A stretch of DNA of 64,000 bases, taken from Zelonia costaricensis. Lineage: Eukaryota > Euglenozoa > Kinetoplastea > Trypanosomatida > Trypanosomatidae. Below the pieces are notes generated by a model. The model saw only the letters and a list, made by a program, of their open reading frames with translations. It made no database searches and was not told where the DNA came from. A program made the position numbers and the translations under genes. Shown here piece by piece: positions 9,417 to 21,500 of this stretch; within the stretch, counting starts at the first letter, position 1, and each line of letters opens with the position of its first letter. The stretch covers positions 1 through 64,000 of the forward strand of contig JASAOO010003446.1 in the NCBI GenBank assembly GCA_030849075.1. The letters are read 5' to 3'.

Positions 9417-9418
9417 AG
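9417..9418 (+). promoter_or_regulatory. Spliced-leader acceptor for the dynein heavy chain
   Basis: A T7 tract at 9402-9408 is followed by the AG at 9417-9418. A leader of about 91 bases then precedes the ATG at 9510. Confidence 0.5.
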
Positions 9419-9509
9419 AGCGAGCGAACGGAAAGGCAGCGTGTGGAACCCGCTCCTCGTGCACTCTACTAGATCTCTTTTTTTGTCACAACCACCACCG
9501 GCGGCAAAG

Positions 9510-12500
9510 ATGAACTCCGACCACACGTCGTTTCGCAAGAAGCTCGAGGAGAGCGCCCGCCCACGCGTTACGGCGGCGACGCAGCTGGAGGCACATGTAA
9601 ATAGCGGGCTCGAGCGCACGCAGAACGCCCCGCAGCTGTACCGCTTCCAGAACCCGTCCTCGTTCACGTTTCACGGCGCCAACGCCGCGGCGGAGAAACT
9701 CACGCACGACCTCCGCCGCGCCGAGCGCGCGCGCTCGGCGGCAGATAGCACAAACGTGGCCGCTGGCGCGGAGGACAAGGATGTTGAGCTGCTCCGCATG
9801 ATTCAGAAGGCGAGCCGCCGACCCGTGCAGGGGCGCGACAAGCGTGTGGCCCCAAACGATGAGCCGCTGCTGCGCAATATCCACACCTCCGAGGACGCTG
9901 TCGCCTTTTTCACCGCCAACGGCGACTCCACCAGCGTCAAGCACGTTTTTCTCAATTGCGCGCCAAAGGGGCTGGAGTTTCGTCCGTACGACCTCGTCGC
10001 GACAAAGAAAGGGTCTGAGGAGGCAGAGCACTACATCCTGAGCGCGACCGGCATCGTGCACGTTCGCCCCGGTCGGCCGTCCGAGGTGATGACGCTCGCG
10101 GACTGGATGAAAGAGTCCTCTCTCTTCAACATCCTGCGCAAGATCCCGTTTTTCAAGAACTTCCTCCTCTACAAGGCCTTTCTGCGGCTTCAGCTGAAAC
10201 TGCGGGAGCGCAAGTACGCGGCAACGCGTCGGTCACTACTCAAGGAGCTGCTCATCGCCAAGCCCACCTTCGCCCACCCGATGCTGGACCTGGTGAAGCA
10301 CTCGCACACTATATCCGATGCGAAGCTGATCGAGTACGACCCGCTGGGCCGGCACGACTACGTCGTGGACGAGTACAGTATGGCGCAGTCTGCGCAGCGG
10401 CAAAAGGCGTCTGTCTTTGTCAACGGTGTCATGGAGCACATGGAGGAGAAGGTCACGAAGCTGGCAGAGGTCCTCCAGCACCGGGCGGACGTCCCAGACA
10501 TCAACACCCGCGAGGCGCTCGAGCAGTACCTTCTCACAGTGGCGGCCGGTGAGGTCGCTGATCGGCGTGCGAAGCGCAAGGAAAAGTCGATGATTGACGC
10601 CCGCGAGGACCTGGAGCGGCGGATGCGGGAGCTGAAGCGCAGCCTGGTTGAGTACTCGAAACTGCACATCTTTGTTCGCCTCATCGACCTCCTCGCGTCG
10701 GAGCAGCTCTTCCGCCGCGTGCTTGCGGTTTTCCAGACTTTTCTCAACCTCGTCCGCGGCCAGGGCCACAGCGAGGTGCGCAAGGTGGGTTTCCAGGTGC
10801 TGCTGCGGCCGGAGGACTCCACCATCGTCTTCGACCCGAAGGAGGCGGTGTTGCGCGCGGTTTTTGCCGAGGTCCTGTCGGGCTGCACCGAGGCAGCCAC
10901 TGTCGGCTCACGCCTGTGCGAGCAAAAGTACTTTAAGGCTTTGTTTCCGTCGCCACCGAAGGTGTGGAATATTGGCGATGAGCTGCGCGCCAACGCGAGG
11001 GTTGAGTACATCCACACAGCACTGCTGTCAATTCTGCACAACGACTACGAAAAGGCGGGCAGCCGCCTCGCAACGTACCTTGCCACGGTCCCGCACATCC
11101 AATTTCTGCAAAAATCGTGGGAAGAGATTTCGGAGGAGTGCCAGGAGGAGGCAGACGAGGCGATTCTGTCGGCGGCCAGTCTGGCGAAGCTGTACCGCCG
11201 CTTGCAGGAGGCCCAGGATTCCCTGCGTGTGCTCATCGCGACGTACGTTGGCTGTCTGCTGTGGATGAACGCGGCGAAGCTGAAGACGGAAATCGAGCCG
11301 CGCATGGTGGTTTTGCGCGAGTCTGTCAACGCGTGCCTGCGCAACACCGCGGGCGATATGATCCGCGAGCTAAACGCCTACTTCAAGGCAAAGTCGCAGA
11401 CGATGAACGAGCGCCCGCAGACGCTGCGCGATTTTGCCGAGTACACGGCCAACTTCAAGGAAATCGTGGCGCAGAGCGCTGACACCGAGGCCAAGGTCGC
11501 GCAGGCGGAGGCGCTGTGTGAGCTGATGGACCGCCAGCAGGTCGACTTTCTCGACGACGAGGAAAAGCAGCTGCGCGAGCGCACGCTGGGCGGCAGCTCC
11601 GTCACAGCCTCCCTGCGCGCCATCTTCGACGAGGCCCGCGTTCACGCCGAGGAGTTCATCGAGGAGAACATGCCGGCCCATGTCGACACGCTCCAGTCCG
11701 AGGTGGCGAGCGTGGAGGAGGAGTGCAGCGGCCTCAACGAAATTCTGCTCGGCGAGGAGTTTGCGCTCCTGACGGACAACACGGAGCCGCTCTTGCAGTA
11801 CCTCGCCGACATCAACGCGAAGCTCGCCGAGGTCGATTCGAGGGAGGCACAGCTTAGCCGCTTTGCGCAGCTCTTTGACCTGGCCGCGTTCGACTGGTCG
11901 TTTGTGAGCGACGTCAAGACGCTGTACCAGGCGCGTGAGGAGACGTGGAGCATCCTCGACGCGTTCAACAAAAAATCGGAGTACTGGTTTGACACGCCGG
12001 TCAAGGAGCTGGACACGCAGGACATGGAGGAGCAGGTGAACCTCATGATTCGGCGCGCTGGCGTGGTGAACCGCACGATGCTCGAGCGAAATTACGAGGA
12101 CGAGGTGGCGCCGCACCTGCTGGAGGAGCTGCAGGTCATTCGCTCCAACATGCCCGTCATCCACGACTGCGGTAACAAGCACATGACAGCTGAGCACTGG
12201 AACACCGTGCTCAAGAAGGTTACCGGTACGGCGTACAGCTACCACGACGATCTGAACCTCAACTCGCTCGAGGAGTGGGACATTTTCGCCTACAAGGAGG
12301 CGCTGGCCGAGCAGTCGGGCCTGGCGACTGGCGAGTGGAAGATTTCCAACGACCTGGACGTGGTGCGGCAGCGCTGGGACACCTTGAACTTCACGACGAA
12401 GCCGTACAAGGGTCGTGAGGGTGTCTTTATTTTGGACGAGCTGGAGGAGGTCATCCAGCAGCTGGACGACCACCAAATCGAGCTGCAGACGACGATGGCC

Positions 12501-15500
12501 TCGCGATTTGTGGCGCCGGTCAAGGACAAGGTGGAGCGGTGGATTCGCGACTTGCGGGTTGTCGGTAACGTCATCGAGGAGTGGATCACGCTGCAGAAAA
12601 ACTGGATGTACCTCGAATTCATCTTCTCCTCAGACGACATCAAGGAGCAGCTGCCGGAGGAGAGCGCGCTGTTCGACAACGTGGACCGCCTCTTCCGCTC
12701 GCTGACCTCGAAGGCGCACAACCAGAAGAATGTGTTCCAGATTTGCACGGAGGACGGGGTGCTGGAGGACTTGCAGCGCAACAACGCAAACATGGACGTC
12801 ATCCAGAAGAAGCTGGAGGACTACCTCGAGACGAAGCGCATCGCCTTCCCGCGCTTCTATTTCCTCTCCAACGACGAGCTGCTGTCGATCCTGTCGGACG
12901 TGCGCAACCCCAAGGCTGTGCAGCCGCACCTGTCCAAGTGCTTCGACTCGATCGCGGCGCTGCTGTTTTCCGACGAGGAGTGCTCGGAGATTGTCGGGAT
13001 GGTTTCTGGCGAGGGCGAGCAGGTGCCCTTTGACACCCCGGTGTACCCGGTCGGCAACGTGGAGCAGTGGCTGAGCGACATCGAGCGCGTCATGAAGGCG
13101 TCGCTGCTCTCGCACATGCACCGCACCATCGAGATGGTGACCCAGCGCAAGCGCGAGGAGTGGATCTTCCAGCACCCAGCGCAGTGCATCCAGGCCGTTG
13201 ACATGATTCTGTGGACGGGGCAGGTCGAGACCGCCATCGACGGCGCGTCCCTGCAGCCCTTCTACAAGGAGTACCACGGGCAGATTCTCCGCATGGTCGA
13301 GCTGACGCGGCAGCCGCTCTCGAAGCTGCAGCGCATGCTGGTCGGAACGCTCATCGTGCTGAACGTGCACAACCGGGACATCGTGCAGAGCCTCAGCAAC
13401 GAAGGGGTCACGGACCTCGAGGACTTTGCCTGGTATCAGCAGCTGCGCTACTACTGGGAGTCGGACGCGCACCACGTGCAGAGCGGCGGCAAGAACGTGG
13501 CAATCCACCACTGCAATGCGCACCTCTGGTACGGCTACGAGTACCTCGGCAACCAGCCCCGCCTCGTCATCACCCCCCTGACGGACCGCGCCTTCCTGAC
13601 GTGCACGAATGCGCTCGCGATGAACCTCGGCGCGGCCCCGCAGGGCCCGGCCGGCACGGGCAAGACGGAGTCGGTCAAGGACCTTGGCAAGGCGCTTGCG
13701 CGGCAGGTTGTCGTGTTCAACTGCTCCGATGGCATTCATTACAAGACGATGTCGCGCATGTTTGCCGGCCTCGCGCAAGCCGGCGCGTGGGCCTGCTTTG
13801 ATGAGTTCAACCGTATCGAGCTTGAGGTGCTCTCTGTCATTGCGCAGCAGATGCTCGACATCGTGACGGCGCTGGGGCAGAAGCTGGACCGCATGGACTT
13901 CGACGGGCACCCCATCCGACTCAGCCCAAACTTCGGCGTCTTCATCACGATGAACCCCGGCTACGCCGGCCGCACGGAGCTGCCCGACAACCTCAAGGCG
14001 CTTTTCCGACCGATTTGCATGATGATTCCCGACTACGCGCTGATCGCTGAGATCATGTTCTACTCCGAGGGCTTCGCGAACGCGCGGACGCTGGCGCAGA
14101 AGATGGTGCAGCTGTACAAGCTCAGCTCCGAGCAGCTGTCGAAACAGGACCACTACGACTTTGGTATGCGTGCCGTCAAGTCGATTCTTGTCATGGCCGG
14201 CTCGCTGAAGCGGCAAAGCCCGAACGAGAGCGAGGACATGCTGCTCATCCGCGCGATGCGGGACGCCAACGTGCCCAAGTTCCTGCGCGAGGACACGATT
14301 CTCTTCATGGCACTCGTCAAGGACCTGTTTCCGACCGTCGACGTCGAGGAGAACCCGAACACGCTGCTGCTGCAGTACATCGAGAGTCAGTTCAGGGCGG
14401 ACGGGCGGCAGGTCGTCGATGGCCTCGTGACCAAGGCGATGCAGCTGTACGACACGCTGGTCGTGCGGCACGGTGTGATGCTGGTGGGGCAGACCTTCAG
14501 CGGCAAGACCACCGTCCTGCGCACCGTCCAGCAGGCCCTGACGCGCGTGAAGCAGGACGGCCACGACGCCGAGGGCCACTCGCCGCTCATCAACCCAGTG
14601 CACATCCACCTCCTCAACCCCAAGTCTGTGTCGATGGGCGAGCTGTACGGCCAGGTCAACGAAATCACGCGCGAGTGGACGGACGGCATTCTGAGCAACA
14701 TCGCCCGCGGCATCACCCGCGCGGCGCTGGCGAAGCCGGACCGGCAGTGGGTCGTCTTCGACGGCCCGGTCGATGCTGTGTGGATTGAAAACATGAACAC
14801 CGTCCTGGATGACAACAAGCTGCTCTGCCTCTTCAACGGCGAGCGCATTAAGCTGCCGGCGACGGCGACGTTCATGTTTGAGGTGCAGGACCTGCGCGTC
14901 GCCTCGCCAGCCACGGTGTCGCGCTGCGGTATGGTGTACATGGAGCCGTACTACCTCGACGGCAACCGCGGCTGGGTCCCCGTCACGCAAAGCCTCGTCG
15001 CCGCCAAGGCAAGCAAGGACCCGCGCCTGCACGGCGACCGACTGCTGGAGCTGCTGAACCTGCTGCTGCCGGACACGCTCGACTTTGTGCGGGCCAACTG
15101 CCGCGAGTGGATCCCCTCCGTCGACGCACAGCTAGCCGTCAACTGCGTGGAGCTTCTGCAGGGCTTCCTGGCCACCGCCGAGGACGCGGCGGTCTGGCCG
15201 CGCGAGGCGATCACGCCGGCCGAGGCGCTAGACGGCGCCGCAGCGGACCAGAACGGGGCCGCGCTGGGGGAGGCCGACGCGTACGCGGCGACGAAGCGCA
15301 GCTCGTCGGCGGCCGCGGCAATGCCGGTGCCGAGCACCCCGGACGAGTTCGCGCGGCTCGCCATCACCGCCGCCACGGCTGCCGAGCCGAACGAGGGCCG
15401 GCTCTTCGACATGTACTTCCTCATGGCCTTTGTCTGGGCCGTTGGCGGCAACCTGCGCGACGACGCACGCGACATCTTCAGCGCCTTCCTGCGCGAGAAG

Positions 15501-18500
15501 GTGGAGGCAGTGCTGCCGGGGCTGCTGCCCTCGACGTCCGTGCCGGCAGCGTCTGCGGCCGACGGCGGGGCCGCGACGGAGGCGGCGGCGGCGGCGGTGC
15601 CAGGGGATGCGGTGGTGAGCCTGTACGACTACGTGGTGCACCGGCCGTCCATGCAGTTCATCACGTGGAACCACCTCGTGCCGACGTTCATGTACAACCG
15701 CCGCAGCTCCTACTTCGACCTGGTTGTGCCGACCGCCGAGGGCGTCGCGCTGAGCACGCTGCTGAGCGTGCTGACGGCGTCGTCGCAGCACATCCTGGTC
15801 AGCGGCGTGACAGGCACCGGCAAGTCGCTCGGCATCCTGAACTTCCTGTCGAGCACGCTGCGCGCCGACGACCCGGCGAGCGCGTGGGAGTCCTTCAGCA
15901 TCGTCTTCTCCGCGCAGACGCGCAGCAAGGACATCGAGGACCGCCTCGAGAGCAAGCTGTACAAGATCCGGAGCACCGCCCTCGGCCCCACGCCCGGCAA
16001 GCGCGCCATCCTCTTCGTCGACGACATCAACATGCCCACCCCGGAGGTGTACGGCGCATCGCCGCCGCTGGAGCTGCTGCGGCAGCTCGTCTCGCAGGCC
16101 GGCTTCTACGACACGCACAAGAGCCCCGCCTCCTTCAAGGAGCTGCACGACGTGCTGCTGCTCGCGGCGTGCGGCGTGCCGGGCGGCGGCCGCAACGAGA
16201 TGACGCAGCGGCTGACCTCGCGCTTCCACCTCATCTGCCAGCCCGCGCTGTCCGAGACGTCGACGCGCCGCATTTTCAGCTCCCTGCTGTACGGCTTCCT
16301 GCACCAGTGGGGCTCGGACGAAATACAGGCGCTGTCGTCGAAGCTCGTCGCCGCCACTCTGGCGTGCTACGAGCGCATCACCAAGGAGAAGCTGCCGACG
16401 CCGACGCGCTCGCACTACACCTTCAACCTGCGCGACCTGGGCAAGGTGATCCAGGGCATCATGCAGACCTCGCCGCGCGTGACGACCTCGCCCGAGGCCT
16501 TCCACCGCCTCTTCCTGCACGAGGTTTCGCGCACCTTCCACGACCGCCTCGTCGACGAGGCGGACCGGCGGTGGTGGTGGACGACGCTGGGCGAGGTGTG
16601 CCAGAGCCAGCTGCAGCACCAGTGGAACCCGATGTACGGCGAGCTCATCTTCGGCGACTTCATGCGTCGCGACCGCGCCCACTACGAGGAGATCACGGAC
16701 ACGACCGACGCCATCGCCCACGCCCTGACAGAGTTCCAGCACGGCTTCAACATGGAGTACAACAAGGAGGTGGAGCTCGTCTTCTTCAAGGACGCGGTGC
16801 AGCATGTGGCGCGCCTCTGCCGCGTCCTGCGGCAGCCGCGCGGCCACGCGCTCGTCGTCGGCATGGGCGGCACGGGGCGCCAGTCGCTCTGCAAGCTCGC
16901 CGCCTTCATCTGCAGCCTGCCCATCTACGAGGTGGCCATCACGCGCACCTTCAACATGGGCGAGTTCCATGACAGCTTGAAAAAGGTGCTGCTCGAGAGC
17001 GCGCGGCACGACAAGCCGGTGCTCTTCTTTCTCTCCGACACCCAGCTCGTGTACGAGGAGATGCTGGAGGACATCAACAACCTGCTCAACACCGGCGAGG
17101 TGCCGAACCTCATGGAGTCCGAGGACGTCGATCAGATTGTCGAGACGGTCCGCCCCTACGCCGTGGCTGCCGGCAAGCGCGAGACGCGCAACACGATCTT
17201 CGCCCACTTTGTGAGCATGTGCCGCGACCAGGTGCACATCGTCATGGCGATGTCGCCGGTTGGCGAGCAGTTCCGGCGCCGCCTGCGCATGTTCCCGTCG
17301 CTGGTGAACTGCTGCACGATCGACTGGTTCGACCAGTGGCCGCGCGACGCCCTCGCGTCGGTGGCGGATCGCGTCCTCGTCAACCTCGCGATGGATGAGC
17401 AGGACAAGGCCCGCCTCATCGAGCTCTGCGTCGCCATTCACGTGGACGTGCAGGAGGCGTCTGAGGAGTTCTACAGCGAGCTGCGGCGGCGCACCTACAC
17501 GACGCCGACGTCGTACCTTGGGCTGCTCACGAGCTACCGTCAGCTGCTGGAGGAGCAGGACAAGGCGGTGACCGCGCAGGTGGAGCGGTACCAGGGCGGT
17601 CTCGACACCCTGCGCAGCACGCAGACCATGGTGGACGACATGAAGGTGAAGCTGATCGAGATGCAGCCGAAGCTGGTGGAGGCGGCCAAGGATACGGAGG
17701 AGATTATGGGGCGCGTGGAGCGGGAGCAGGAGTCGGCCGAGGTGGTGCGCAAGCAGTGCGCCGAGGAGGAGGAGGCGGCCAGCGACATCCAGGCCGAGGC
17801 GGACGGCATCCGCGGCGAGTGCCAGGCTGAGCTGGACAAGGCGCTGCCGATCCTCAAGGCCGCCGAGGAGGCGCTGGCCGACCTGCGCCCCGACGACATC
17901 CGCGAGGTCAGGAGTTTCCTGAAGCCGGCCGTGCGTGTGGTGCTCGTGCTGGAGGCGGTGCTGGTGCTGCTGGGCGAGAAGGACCTCAGCTGGGACCGGG
18001 CGAAGCTCGTGATGAGCCGCATGGACTTCCTCAAGGACCTGCAGAACTACAAGCGCGACGACCTTTCCGAGAAGACGATCAAGGCGATCCAGAAATACAT
18101 CAACAACCCGGACTTCCAGCCGGATGAGGTGGCGAAGAGCTCCAAGGCGTGCAGGTCGCTGTCCATGTGGGTGCTGGCCATGAACAACTACTACGAGGTC
18201 GTCAAGGTCGTCGCGCCGAAGCGGGCGCGGCTGGCCGAGGCCGAGGGCAAGGTGGCCGTGGCGACGCACGCGCTAGAGGCGGCACGCGGCCGGCTGCGCA
18301 ACATCGAGGACCAGCTCGCCGCGCTGCAGGCGGAGATGCGGGAGAACGTGCTCAAGAAGCACCAGCTCGAGGAGGACATTGATTTGACGACGGTGCGGCT
18401 GGAGCGGGCGGAGCAGCTCATGAACGGCCTCGCCTCGGAGCAGTCCCGCTGGGTGCACGCCGTCGCCGACCTCGAGGACGAGAAGGTGGGCCACCCGGGC

Positions 18501-21500
18501 ACGATGGCGCTGGCCGCCGGCGCCGTCGCGTACCTCGGCCCCTTCACCGCCCCGTACCGCGACCGCCTGCTGCGCGCGTGGCACAGCAAGTGCGTCGAGC
18601 TCGGGCTGCCGGTCGGCGGGACGGGCTTCCGGCTGTCGAGCATCATGGACCCGGTGCGCATCCGCACGTGGGCGCAGCAGGGCCTGCCCACCGACCCCTT
18701 CAGCGTGGAGAACGGCGTCGTGGTCACCAAGTCGCGGCGGTGGTGCCTCTGCATCGACCCGCAGGGCCAGGCGGTGAGCTGGATTCGCGCGATGGAGAAG
18801 GCGAACAACCTGCGTGTGCTGAAGCTGACGGACTCGAACTACATGCGCGCGCTTGAGAACGCGATCCGGGTGGGCCTGCCGGTGCTGATCGAGAACGTCG
18901 GCGAGGCGCTCGACGCCGCGCTGGACCCGGTGCTGCTGCAGCAGACGTACCGCTCGCAGGGCCGCCTGCTCATCAAGCTCGGCGACAGCGAGGTGGACTA
19001 CGACCCAAAGTTCCGCCTCTACATGACGACGAAGCTGCCCAACCCCTTCTTCCTGCCGGAGCTGCAGATCAAAGCCACGATCATCAACTTCACCGTGACG
19101 CAGACCGGGCTGGAGAACCAGCTGCTGGCCGACGTGGTGCGGGTCGAGATGGCGGAGCTGGAGCAGCGCGCCGACCAGACGGTGCTCGACATCGCGCACG
19201 GCAAGGACGAGCTGAAGGCGCTGGAGGACAAGGTGCTGCGGCTGCTAGCCTCCTCCACCGGCAACATCCTGGACAACGAGCAGCTGGTGAACACGCTACA
19301 GGAGGCCAAGACGACGAGCGAGAGCGTCAGCGACGCGCTGCGGACAGCTGAGGAGACGCAGCGCGACATCGAGGCTGCGCGTGACCGCTACCGGCCCGTC
19401 GCGCGGCGCGGTGCGACCGTCTACGCGGTCATCACGGAGCTGGCTGGGCTGAACCACATGTACCAGAACTCGCTGGACTTCTTCAAGCAGCTCTTCGTGC
19501 TGACGCTGCGGCAGACGGAGCGGCAGGACACCGTGGAGCGGCGTGTCGCGACGCTGCTGCCGGCCGTGACGCTGCGCTCCTACAACACGATCTGCCGCGG
19601 GCTCTTCGAGGCGGACAAGCTCATTTTCGCGGTTCTGCTGTACGTGCACGTGGCGCGGCAAGAAGGCAAGGTCGCGGACGAGGAGTGGTCCTTCCTGCTG
19701 AAGGGCAGCGAGGGCAAGCGCTTCGTCGACGAGGAACGCGACCCGCCGCCGGCGTGGCTGACGCTGCCGGTGTGGAACGAGCTGACGGCGCTGTCGGCGA
19801 CGCTGCCGATCTTCGCGTCTCTCAAGGACTCCGTGATGGACAACGAGGCGGACTGGGAGGCGTGGTATGAGACGGACAAGGCGTACGAGAGCTACCCCAC
19901 GACCGTAGCGGCGTACTCGCCGTGGCAGCGGCTGCTCATCCTCAAGGTGTTTCGCGAGGACCTGCTCAACTACGGGCTCTCGCGGCTCATCGAGCGGGAG
20001 CTGGGCCGCGCCTTCACCGAGAGCCCCGCCTTCGACCTCGAGGGCTGCTACCAGGACAGCACGCCGACGGCGCCAATTATTTTTGTGCTGACGCCCGGCA
20101 CGGACCCGACGCAGCTCTTCACAGAGTTCGCGGAGCGCAGGGGCTTTGGGTCGCGCAAGATGATGCTGTCGCTCGGCCAGGACCAGGGCAAGAAGGCGGA
20201 GGAGATGATCCGACTGGCGAGCACCGAGACGGGCGCGTGGGTGTACCTGCAGAACTGCCACGTCTACACCTCGTGGATGCCGTCGCTGGAGCGCATCCTC
20301 GAGGAGCTGACGCACCGCGACGTGCAGCGCGACTTCCGGCTCTGGCTGACGACGATGCCGGTCGCCTCCTTCCCGGTGCTGCTGCTGCAGTCCGGCGTGA
20401 AGGTGGTGAAGGAGCCGCCGCAGGGGCTCAAGGCGAACATGCGCGACACCTTCGCCGTGGCCGTGACGCAGGACCTGTGGGACAGCTGCCCGCGCAACCC
20501 GACGACGTGGCGCCGCATGCTGCTGTCGCTGACCTTCTTCCACGCCGTCATCCAGGAGCGGCGCCGCTTTGGGCCACTCGGGTGGAACATCCCGTACGAG
20601 TGGAACCAGCCGGACCTCTCGGCCAGCCTGCAGTCGCTGCAGACGTACCTGCGCGATGAGGGCGAGGCCGTCCCGTGGAGTGCGCTGCGGTACATGGTGG
20701 GCGTCATCAACTACGGCGGCCGCGTCACGGACTTCCTGGACAGCCGCTGCCTCGCCACGATTCTGGAGAAGTTCTTCAACGACGACGTGGTCGCGGCTGG
20801 CACGCAGTACGACGTGTCGCCGGACGGCGTCTACCACATCCCACAAGACCTCACCTCGCTCACCGTCATGCGAGCCTATCTGCACGACCTGCCAACCTTC
20901 GAGAGCCCCGAGCTCTTCGGGCTGCACGCCAACGCCGACATCACCTTCAACAAGAACACGGTGCGTCGCCAGCTGGCGTCCATCCTCTCCGTGCAGCCGC
21001 GCACCAAGGCGGCGGCCGGCCGCAGTCCGGAGGACAAGGTGCTGGAGCTGGTGACAGAGTTCCAGCGACGGCTGCCGGCGCCGATTGAAAAGGCGCACGC
21101 GCACCCCGACACGTACCGGCTGACGGAGGCGGGCACGATGATCTCGCTCGGCACCGTCGCCGGCCAGGAGATTCTCTTCTTCAACGGCGTGCTGGCGAAG
21201 CTGGAGCGGACGCTGCGGCTGCTGCAGCGCGCCATCAAGGGTGAGGTGGTCATGTCGGCCGAGCTGGAGGCCATGTTCGACGCGATGCTGCTGGGGCAGG
21301 TGCCGAAGCTGTGGCACGACGGCGGCTACCTGTCCCGCAAGCCGCTCGCCTCCTGGTACGAGGACACACTCAAGCGCATCGCCTTCTTCCGGGACTGGAA
21401 CGACAACGGGCTGCCGACCAGCTTCTGGATCTCGGGCTTCTTCTTCCCGCAAGGCTTCCTGACCGGCGTGCTGCAGACCTACAGCCGCCAGCATCAGACC

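Larger units (their letters stand above)
8440..9509. promoter_or_regulatory. Divergent strand-switch region, probable Pol II transcription start zone
   Basis: All genes to the left are on the minus strand and all to the right on the plus strand, so this 1.07-kb segment separates two diverging polycistronic units. In trypanosomatids such regions are where RNA polymerase II initiates, in both directions, without classical core promoters; this is family knowledge, not seen directly. The segment holds a long G run at about 8752-8783, leader acceptors for both flanking genes, and no open frame with a domain. I looked for tRNA-like B boxes and saw no convincing tRNA. Confidence 0.75.

Noticed and set aside
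12630..15032. 800-codon open frame on the minus strand inside the dynein gene
   Set aside because: Shadow of the GC-rich dynein coding sequence; Arg/His/Val/Leu-rich with no domain. The same holds for 15228-18269 and 19296-21908.
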